The position numbers were made by a program, and so were the translations under genes. Source: Rugosimonospora acidiphila (lineage in GTDB: Bacteria; Actinomycetota; Actinomycetes; Mycobacteriales; Micromonosporaceae). From it: a stretch of DNA of 64,000 bases. Below are positions 57,842-64,000 of this stretch, piece by piece (the first letter of the stretch is position 1; each line of letters starts with the position of its first letter). The stretch is taken from contig NZ_BAABJQ010000001.1 in the NCBI RefSeq assembly GCF_039543385.1, positions 372,001 to 436,000 on the forward strand, read 5' to 3'. Under the pieces are notes generated by a model, which was not told the DNA's origin, ran no database searches, and was given only the letters and a program-made list of their open reading frames with translations.

Positions 57842-58255
57842 ATGCCCGTCGTTGCGTCGCCCCGTCGTCGACGTCACGCGCATCGATCGCTGCCGCTGCT
57901 CGTCGGTCTTGCCCTGCTTTCTGTGGCGGCCGGGGCGCGGTATGGGCATCCGGTTCCGGTCAACACGGCCTCGGTTGGTGCGTCCGCATCGGCCCACGCC
58001 GAGCTGACCGCGCGGGACGCATCCATCCCGGCTCCCCTCGCGACCGGCGTCGACGCCGGTTACACCACGGTGGCCGAGGCCACCGGTCCCCGCGACGGCG
58101 CCGACCAGTGGAGTGCGCACCGGGCCCCGCTCACCGCGACCGCGCCCATCATGGCGCCCGCGGCCGCGAGCCGGCCGGCCGCGGCGTACCCGTCCGCCGC
58201 ACTCCGCACCTCCGTGCCTCTCACGGTGGGCTCGCGGGCTCCTCCGATCGCATAA
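57842..58255 (+). CDS. Small exported protein, unknown
   Basis: 137 aa. Basic N-terminus (ASPRRRRHAHRS), hydrophobic signal segment (LPLLVGLALLSVAAGARYGH), then Ala/Pro/Thr-rich sequence without cysteines. Resembles no family I know. Leaderless start supports translation. Confidence 0.6.
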   Translation: MPVVASPRRRRHAHRSLPLLVGLALLSVAAGARYGHPVPVNTASVGASASAHAELTARDASIPAPLATGVDAGYTTVAEATGPRDGADQWSAHRAPLTATAPIMAPAAASRPAAAYPSAALRTSVPLTVGSRAPPIA

Positions 58256-58257
58256 CA

Positions 58258-58285
58258 CCTGACGGCCGCGCTTCGGGCCGCCAGG
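58258..58285 (+). terminator. Terminator after small exported protein gene
   Basis: Imperfect stem CCTGACGGCC / GGGCCGCCAGG around GCGCTTC, two bases after the stop. Confidence 0.6.
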
Positions 58286-58437
58286 AACTCCACGCCACCT
58301 TCCGTTCCCACATGGGTGGACCCCGCCGGTCATAGCGGCGTACCGGTCCATACCCCACAGGCCGCCCCTTGTGGACCTTCTCATCGGAGTGGCCACCCCG
58401 CACGCCAAACGCATCGATCTTGGACGAGGTATCGATC

Positions 58438-59388
58438 GTGGGAAATTTCGTCATGCATGAGCTCCTCACCGATGTCCGTGAGGCCCTGACCATCTGGCTG
58501 GGTCTCGTCGCGCTGACCGCGCTGGTCTGCGCGGTCATCTCGCTGACCAGCCAGCGCGGTCGCGAGCGGCGTGCGGCCCGCCGAGCCGCGCGGGCCCGTC
58601 GCGCCGCCGTCCGAAGGGCGCGCGCCGCCGCCGATCCCGCCCAGCGGGCCGAGGTGACACCGGCCGGCGTCGCGGCTCGCCGGGGCCGCGGGTCGCTGCC
58701 CGCCGCCGTGGCGGCCACCGCCGGCGATTCCTCCGGCGACTCGCCCGACGAGCTGCGCCGGTACGCCGAGGAGGTGGCCGTGGCCGCCGGCCGGGCGGCG
58801 GTGACGGCGCAGCGACGGCGGCAGGAGTGGCACGCCGTGCTCAATGCGCAGGATGCGGCGTGGCGCGCGTACGAGAACGCCGACAAGGCCGCCCGTCGTG
58901 CCATGAAGGCGGCGGTCTACCCGGTGCCGGACACCGAGCTGAACACCGAGGAGGCGCAGCAGCGGGAACGGTACCTGCTGCGGGCCGCCACCAGCGCGTA
59001 CCACCGGGGCGAGCTGACCATCGAGCAGTTGAGCGCGGCCATGATGCACCGCGAGGGCTGGGACCCGAAGCTGCATCCGTTCCAGCAGGATCTGATCATC
59101 CGCCGCACCGGCCGTGCCCGGCTGCTGCGGACCTATCAGTCGGTGTCCGACATCGAGCGGATCGCGTGGCAGCAGGCGGAGATCTCCGCCGCGGCGCAGC
59201 GCAGCCTGAACGCCGAGGCGTTCGATGCCGCGATGCGTGCCCACCGGGCGCGGCACCCGCTGCCGGACAAGAGCCAGCCGGCCACCGTGCCGGTCGCGGT
59301 GTCCGTCGCTCCGGCCCCGGCCCGCCGGCCGGCCGTGGGACGCGCCCGGGTACCCGCACAGCTGCGGCACGGCGTCTCCGGCTCGTAG
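58438..59388 (+). CDS. Single-pass membrane protein with Arg/Ala-rich coiled region
   Basis: 316 aa, unrecognised. One helix near the N-terminus (IWLGLVALTALVCAVISLTS), then Arg/Ala-rich low complexity, and a helical domain (WRAYENADKAARRAMKAAVY; ELTIEQLSAAMMHREGWDPK; TGRARLLRTYQSVSDIERIA) likely cytoplasmic. GTG 58438 with GAGG 8 bases upstream. Probably lineage-restricted; role unknown. Confidence 0.65.
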   Translation: MGNFVMHELLTDVREALTIWLGLVALTALVCAVISLTSQRGRERRAARRAARARRAAVRRARAAADPAQRAEVTPAGVAARRGRGSLPAAVAATAGDSSGDSPDELRRYAEEVAVAAGRAAVTAQRRRQEWHAVLNAQDAAWRAYENADKAARRAMKAAVYPVPDTELNTEEAQQRERYLLRAATSAYHRGELTIEQLSAAMMHREGWDPKLHPFQQDLIIRRTGRARLLRTYQSVSDIERIAWQQAEISAAAQRSLNAEAFDAAMRAHRARHPLPDKSQPATVPVAVSVAPAPARRPAVGRARVPAQLRHGVSGS

Positions 59389-60205
59389 TGCCGACGGGAG
59401 GCTCGCCCGGGCGTCCACGTGCCGGCACCCGGAACCGTCGGGAGCGCCGCCCCGGAACATCGCGGGATATAACCGATTCGTCGGTATCCTCTGCGCGGTC
59501 AGCTGTCCGGAAAGGGGCAATACCGAGCATTACCGCTATTCCGCCGTTAATTGTCGATCTGGCGGTGCAAAGCGCGATAGTCAACTGCCGTGACTTCCCC
59601 GTGGGGTAACGCTATCTTGACCCCTCCACTGGCCCCTGTGTTTCTCATGAATGGTGGCCCAGTGGTCGATGGCGCTCCGAAGGAATCAGTGACGATCCGT
59701 AATTTCCCCGGTTTCGAACCCGAGTGCGGATGAGTCCCTTTGCGGAGGCCGGACCCGGGACTCAGGGTGCGACGGACTCGCCGGCCCGCCGCCAATAGAT
59801 CCGGACCGCCGCCCGGGGCTGCGGTGCGTTCCGGGCGATCCTTCCCAGCAGGCCGGCGTCCCCCTTGGCCACGAGAAAACACCCGTCAGGCCGCCGGCCG
59901 TCGCCGCCTCGCCCACCGGCACCCTGCGCGATCGTGGAATCACAACCGCCGGCTGTCGACGGGCGCGATAACCAGGCGGTCGATCATACTTTCGGCCATA
60001 TCGCGATGACCTTTTGGCCAGCATCTGCACTAGCCGCCGGGTCATCCTTGGCCACTTTCGCTGGTCTCGTCGTCGCAATGGGTGAGAATTGACGAGTCAA
60101 TCGGCTCAAGGGTGCAGCTGGACTTTTGCTATGACGGCTTCTGTGGCAACATCGTCAACATTACTCCTCGCTAACCATCGACTGGTCTCGCCAACAGGAG
60201 CTGCA
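59389..60205. other. 817-bp stretch without a convincing gene
   Basis: Lower GC than average; the short frames lack coding character. Contains two CCTTGGCCAC copies (near 59866 and 60047) and a dyad ATTGAC GA GTCAAT (60088-60101) about 105 bases upstream of the peptide gene. Could be a long regulated leader or hold a small RNA; no known riboswitch recognised. Confidence 0.5.
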
Positions 60206-60427
60206 ATGAACAGACGCAGGCTGCGTAGCGGCACGCTGCGGCTCATAGTGATGGCGGCGGTCGCGCTCGGCATCATCATCGCCGCCGCCCCAACCGGCCG
60301 GGTGGCCGCCCCCGCGAGTGACGACAGCCCCCAGGCGGTCGTCGTCAGCGTTGTCGGTTCCACCCCGGGCTCCCCGCTGCTGGGCGGGATGCACGAGATG
60401 AGCCCGGCGGACGTCATTTGGGTCTGA
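60206..60427 (+). CDS. Small exported or membrane peptide
   Basis: 73 aa. Basic start (MNRRRLRSGTLR), hydrophobic helix (LIVMAAVALGIIIAAAPTG), then a short tail ending MHEMSPADVIWV. AGGAG lies 5 bases before the ATG. The GGDEF-EAL gene begins 25 bases after its stop, so they are probably co-transcribed. Function unknown. Confidence 0.65.
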   Translation: MNRRRLRSGTLRLIVMAAVALGIIIAAAPTGRVAAPASDDSPQAVVVSVVGSTPGSPLLGGMHEMSPADVIWV

Positions 60428-60452
60428 CCCGCCGGTCCTGACGTTAGGGAGC

Positions 60453-62978
60453 GTGACGATTACCGTGACCGCTCCGCGCCGACCGGAGTACCTCGCCTGG
60501 TTTATTAGCGGGCCGCTGACCGTCCTAACGATCTTGCTGGCGGTGCCGGCGGTAGCGCATCACCGGCCCGTCTTCGGCTCGCTCCCCGAGGCCGCCGCAT
60601 TTCTGGCGGTGTTCGTCGCGGCCGACGCGCTCTCGTTCACCGTAGAGGTGCGTCGGCACGGTCTCCGGATCGTGCCGACGGAGATTCCGTTCATCGTCGC
60701 ACTGTTCTATCTGCCGCCGCTGACCCTGCTGCTGGTCCGGACGCTGGCCAGGTTGATCGTGCAGGCCCGGGTCGGGCCACCGGTCAAGCTCGCCTTCAAC
60801 ACCTCGAGCATTCTCGCCAGCACCGCGGTCGGGGCGCTGATCGTCTCGTACTCCGATCCGCTGGGCACCGGGCCGCGCAGTTGGCTGGTGCTGTTCGCGG
60901 CGACGGTGGCGACCGTGCTGTTCAGCGTCGCCGCCGTACTCGGGGTGATCTCGCTGGTACAGGGCGGCGCCTCGCTCCGGCGGATAGTGCGCACCTCGAC
61001 GCCCGGCCTGGCGGTGGGCAGCATCAATTCCGCGGTCGGGCTGCTGGTGCTGATCACGATCCAGCGCAGTCCGTGGGCACTCCTGCTGGTGGCCGGCCTC
61101 GCCGCCGCTCTGTTCGTGGTGTACCGGGCGTACGCGCAGTCGCTGCGGCAGCACCGGTCGCTTAGCGAGATCTACGACCTGACTCGTGCCGTGGCGGAGA
61201 CCAACAACGACGTCACCCTGGCCGATGTCCTGCTCGCCCGAGTGCGCGGGCTGCTGCAGGCCGAGTGGGCGACGTTGTGGCTGCCGGCGCAGGGCCGCTT
61301 CCCGGAGACGCTGCTGTCGGCGCGGGTCGACGACGGCGGCCTGATCGACCTCTCGGCGACCCCGGAGAGCCAGCGGCACCGGGCGTTCGACCAGGGCATC
61401 ACGGTGGCCACCGGGCCCAAGCTGGACGGCGACGACCAGTCGCGGGCCGCGCTGCGGGAGGCGGGTACCAAGGACGCGATAGTGGTACCGCTGCGCTCCG
61501 GTGGAGCGGTGATCGGCACTCTCGAGGTGGCCGACCGGCTCGGCGGTCCGACGGTCACCTTCCGAGCCGAGGACATCCGGCTGCTGGAGACCGTGGCGGT
61601 ACATGCCTCGGCGGCGGTGGAGAATTCGCGGCTGGTCGACCGGCTCCGGTTCGACGCGCACCACGACGCGCTCACCGGCCTGCCGAACCGCCGGCGCATG
61701 GCCAACGCTCTGGAGCAGGCCGTGAAGGTGCGTGCCCCGGGCGAGGCGGTCGCCGTACTCCAGTTCAACCTGTCGGGACTGCGTGACGTCAACGAGTCCC
61801 TGGGGTACGCGGCCGGCGACGAACTGCTGTCCGAGGTGGCTCGCCGGCTGCGCGAGGCCGCCCCGGCGGCGGCGCTGGTGGCCCGGCTCGGCGGCGACGA
61901 GTTCGCGGTGATGCTGCGGACTCCGGGTGCGGACGCCGCGATCGCCCTCGCCGGTGAGCTGCGGCAGGCGCTACAGGATCCGATAGAGATCGGTGAACTG
62001 AAGCTGGACGTGGACTCCGCGGTGGGCATAGCGATGCATCCGGACCACGGCGCCGAGCCGGGGATCCTGCTGCAACGCGCCGACGTGGCCACCCACGTGG
62101 CGAAGCTGATGTCCCCGGCCGTACAGCTGTTCAACATCGGCCTGGAGTCCCGGTCGAGCCGGCGGCTCGCCCTGGCCGGCGACCTGCGGCGCGCGCTGGA
62201 CAACGACGAGCTCGAGGTCTATTTCCAGCCGAAGGTGTCGTTCCGCACCCGCCAACTCGTCGGGGTGGAGTGCCTGGCCCGGTGGGAGCGCAGTGCGCAC
62301 GGGTCCGTCTCGCCGGAGGACTTCGTCGCGGTGGCGGAGCACACCGGGCAGATGGGCCGGCTCACCGAGGCGGTGCTGCGGGAGGGGCTGCGCCGGTGCC
62401 GGGAGTGGTCCCTGGCCGGCAAGCCGCTCAACGTCGCGGTCAACCTGTCGCCCCGTACCCTGACCGATCCCGAGTTCCCGGCCTGGGTGAGTGGGCTGCT
62501 GGCGGAGTACGACGTGAGCCCCGACCAGCTGACCCTGGAGATGGCCGAGAACGGCATGTCCGGTGGCAGCGACCGGATGCTCCCGATCCTGAATCAGCTC
62601 AGCGAGATGGGCGTACGGCTGTCGGTCGACGACTTCGGAACCGGGTACTCGTCGCTGTCGTACCTGCGCCGGCTGCCGGTACACGAGGTCAAGATTGATC
62701 GGACGTTCATCCAGGGCATGGCGACCGATCCGGGTGACCTGGCGATCGTTCGGGCGATCGTCGACCTGGCCCGGCACTTCGGGCTGAGCGTGGTCGCGGA
62801 GGGCGTGGAGAGCGAGCTGACCCTCTCGCTGCTGGAGGACATCGGCTGCCACACCGGCCAGGGATTCCTGTTCAGCCGCCCGCTGTCCTACGACCGGCTG
62901 GAGGCATGGTTCTCCGCTCAGACGGAGCCGGAGCCCACGCCGGCGGGTGAGATACGACGGCTGCGCGCCGTTCCCTGA
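60453..62978 (+). CDS. Membrane GGDEF-EAL protein (cyclic di-GMP turnover)
   Basis: 841 aa. Seven or so N-terminal helices (residues 1-230), a GAF domain (about 245-395), GGDEF (LVARLGGDEFAVML, about 477) and EAL domains. EAL catalytic motifs: VGVECLARWERSA (ECL for EAL, Glu kept), NVAVNLSPRTL, DDFGTGYSSLSYLRRLP, KIDRTFIQGM, VVAEGVESELT. The product-inhibition RxxD before GGDEF is absent. Both activities are possible. Start GTG 60453 is uncertain; GTG 60465 is an alternative. Confidence 0.88.
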   Translation: MTITVTAPRRPEYLAWFISGPLTVLTILLAVPAVAHHRPVFGSLPEAAAFLAVFVAADALSFTVEVRRHGLRIVPTEIPFIVALFYLPPLTLLLVRTLARLIVQARVGPPVKLAFNTSSILASTAVGALIVSYSDPLGTGPRSWLVLFAATVATVLFSVAAVLGVISLVQGGASLRRIVRTSTPGLAVGSINSAVGLLVLITIQRSPWALLLVAGLAAALFVVYRAYAQSLRQHRSLSEIYDLTRAVAETNNDVTLADVLLARVRGLLQAEWATLWLPAQGRFPETLLSARVDDGGLIDLSATPESQRHRAFDQGITVATGPKLDGDDQSRAALREAGTKDAIVVPLRSGGAVIGTLEVADRLGGPTVTFRAEDIRLLETVAVHASAAVENSRLVDRLRFDAHHDALTGLPNRRRMANALEQAVKVRAPGEAVAVLQFNLSGLRDVNESLGYAAGDELLSEVARRLREAAPAAALVARLGGDEFAVMLRTPGADAAIALAGELRQALQDPIEIGELKLDVDSAVGIAMHPDHGAEPGILLQRADVATHVAKLMSPAVQLFNIGLESRSSRRLALAGDLRRALDNDELEVYFQPKVSFRTRQLVGVECLARWERSAHGSVSPEDFVAVAEHTGQMGRLTEAVLREGLRRCREWSLAGKPLNVAVNLSPRTLTDPEFPAWVSGLLAEYDVSPDQLTLEMAENGMSGGSDRMLPILNQLSEMGVRLSVDDFGTGYSSLSYLRRLPVHEVKIDRTFIQGMATDPGDLAIVRAIVDLARHFGLSVVAEGVESELTLSLLEDIGCHTGQGFLFSRPLSYDRLEAWFSAQTEPEPTPAGEIRRLRAVP

Positions 62979-62992
62979 CACCCGCATACCGG

Positions 62993-63022
62993 TTCGACCC
63001 GCCCGCATGAGTTGTGTACTCT
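62993..63022 (+). promoter_or_regulatory. Promoter of tRNA-Thr
   Basis: TTCGAC, 18 bases, TACTCT, about 35 bases before the tRNA. Confidence 0.4.
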
Positions 63023-63056
63023 TACCCGGTGCGCTTCTCCGGACGGAGATAGCGAC

Positions 63057-63129
63057 GCCCCCTTAGCTCAGTCGGCAGAGCGTCTCCATGGTAAGGAGAA
63101 GGTCTACGGTTCGATTCCGTAAGGGGGCT
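63057..63129 (+). tRNA. tRNA-Thr (GGT)
   Basis: 73 nt. Acceptor GCCCCCT / AGGGGGC, D-arm AGCTCAGTCGGCAGAGC, anticodon loop ATGGTAA with GGT, T-arm ACGG TTCGATT CCGT. No encoded CCA. Confidence 0.97.
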
Positions 63130-63159
63130 CGACCTGCCAGTTGACGCTGCGGGGGCTCC

Positions 63160-63177
63160 TGCCGGTCGATTCCGGTA
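63160..63177 (+). other. tRNA T-arm-like remnant
   Basis: TGCCGGTCGATTCCGGTA resembles the T-arm of the tRNA-Thr just upstream with a shortened loop. Suggests a decayed duplicate tRNA end. Confidence 0.35.
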
Positions 63178-63210
63178 GGTGGTCTCGCCGGTCAACGCCG
63201 GAGGGCAGTT

Positions 63211-63283
63211 GGCGGTGTAGCTCAGTTGGTAGAGCAAGCGGCTCATAATCGCTGTGTCGCCGGTTCAAGTCCGGCCACCGCTA
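63211..63283 (+). tRNA. tRNA-Met (CAT, elongator type)
   Basis: 73 nt. Acceptor GGCGGTG / CACCGCT (G-U first pair), D-arm AGCTCAGTTGGTAGAGC, anticodon loop CTCATAA, T-arm GCCGG TTCAAGT CCGGC. The arrangement before rpmG is typical of actinobacteria. Confidence 0.95.
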
Positions 63284-63313
63284 CGGTTAGCGGGGCGTCT
63301 CCAGGGCGCCCGC

Positions 63314-63344
63314 TTTGCGTCCGTGGCCGTCAAGCGGCTACCCT
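63314..63344 (+). promoter_or_regulatory. Promoter of rpmG
   Basis: TTGCGT (63315-63320), 18 bases, TACCCT (63339-63344). Confidence 0.5.
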
Positions 63345-63388
63345 GGGACGCCGAGCAAAAGTCCCATCAGCGAGGAAGGCACTCCGCC

Positions 63389-63556
63389 GTGGCTAAGGCG
63401 ACCGACGTACGTCCCAAGATCACGCTGGCGTGTGTGGAGTGCAAGGAGCGCAACTACATCACGCGCAAGAACCGCCGTAACGACCCGGACCGCGTTGAGC
63501 TGAAGAAGTTCTGCCCGCGTGACGGCAAGCACACTCTGCACCGCGAGACCCGGTAG
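63389..63556 (+). CDS. rpmG: 50S ribosomal protein L33
   Basis: 55 aa. ATDVRPKITLACVECKERNY and the family end HTLHRETR. The first CxxC is intact; the second zinc pair is degenerate (KKFCPRDGKH in place of CPxC), leaving one cysteine. GTG start with GAGGAAGG upstream. Confidence 0.95.
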   Translation: MAKATDVRPKITLACVECKERNYITRKNRRNDPDRVELKKFCPRDGKHTLHRETR

Positions 63557-64000
63557 TCCCACCGACCGGTCGAGTCGGTCGGGCGGCGCCCTCGGCGCCC
63601 GGGCCCGGTAAGGCGAAGAAACATCGTCCGCGGATGGCGGCGTCCCGATTTCGGGGCGTCGCCATCAGTGCGTTCCGGCGCGTACTGGGCGCCCAGCCGG
63701 TCGTTTCCCCGCCTACGTATTCGGCCCGCCTCTCGGCCTTATCCGGCCGGATCGTGGGCCTCATTCGGCCGGCTCGTTGGTCTGCGCCGGCGCCGGGTTC
63801 GACGGGGGTGTCCAGAGCCCTCCGCGCGCCCTGGGCGGCGCCGGGCGGGTCCGGGCGGTGTTCCGCCGGCGGGGACGGGCTCCGGCGGCGTGGGCGGCGC
63901 TCGGGCGGCGTGGCCGGGGCTGGGCCGGCGTGGCCGGGGCTGGGCCGGCGTGGCCGGGGCTGGGCCGGCATGGACGCGCTCGGGCGGCATGGACGCGCTC
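63557..64000. other. 3' end of window, no clear gene
   Basis: Weak hairpin ACCGAC/GTCGGT (63561-63579) after rpmG. A 20-bp tandem repeat (TGGCCGGGGCTGGGCCGGCG, three copies, 63911-63970) is followed by a second short repeat starting TGGACGCGCTC. Open frames through the repeats are compositional. Confidence 0.5.

Noticed and set aside
63459..63990. Minus-strand Pro/Arg-rich frames at the window end
   Set aside because: They run through GC-rich tandem repeats and antisense rpmG; no domain or start signal.

Overview
High-GC actinobacterial chromosome, most likely Micromonosporaceae (Micromonospora/Actinoplanes-like). The pointers are very GC-rich sequence, a BldN/RsbN developmental sigma/anti-sigma pair, a rex-hemACDB operon, DUF3117, a TatB-HtrA-Mrp neighbourhood shared with Mycobacterium, and many leaderless gene starts. 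The family call is inference; no 16S gene is present.

Layout. 0-9 kb: sugar-nucleotide-type epimerase, acyltransferase and HAD phosphatase; rsbN-bldN on the minus strand; acyl-CoA ligase, glutaredoxin-like protein and a second HAD. 8.5-10.4 kb: two-component system. 10.5-16.3 kb: Rex repressor and tetrapyrrole genes in one operon behind a Rex operator. 16.3-21.8 kb: double GNAT, lytic transglycosylase, FmdB zinc ribbon, and a cyclase-ATPase signalling protein. 21.9-24.7 kb: korAB (2-oxoacid:ferredoxin oxidoreductase). 25-27.5 kb: large repeat-tailed surface protein and a lone nuoA. 27.5-43 kb: a block resembling the mycobacterial folP2-tag-DUF3117 and OMT-htrA-tatB-mrp-CBS neighbourhoods, with sigE/rseA and gpgS absent and echA/paaX inserted. 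43-51.2 kb: nuoC and nuoH-N without nuoB, D, E, F or G. 51.3-52.8 kb: htpX and yajQ. 53-55.9 kb: tRNA-Tyr followed by repeated copies of its 3' end plus terminator, two integrase stubs and cargo genes, which is a decayed integration hot spot. 56-59.4 kb: ECF sigma factor, its partner and exported or membrane proteins. 59.4-63 kb: a gene-poor stretch, a small exported peptide and a GGDEF-EAL protein. 63-63.6 kb: tRNA-Thr, tRNA-Met and rpmG; the end is repetitive and without a clear gene.

How it fits together. KorAB should make reduced ferredoxin. The nearby nuo genes encode a proton-pumping complex I without its NADH-oxidising arm, so a ferredoxin-fed respiratory complex is a reasonable reading, but its NuoB and NuoD are missing from the window. 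Rex ties haem synthesis to NADH/NAD state. At sixteen genes a TANNNT hexamer lies exactly 6 or 7 nt before an ATG or GTG with no Shine-Dalgarno, a strong sign of leaderless transcription, and it settles several start codons.
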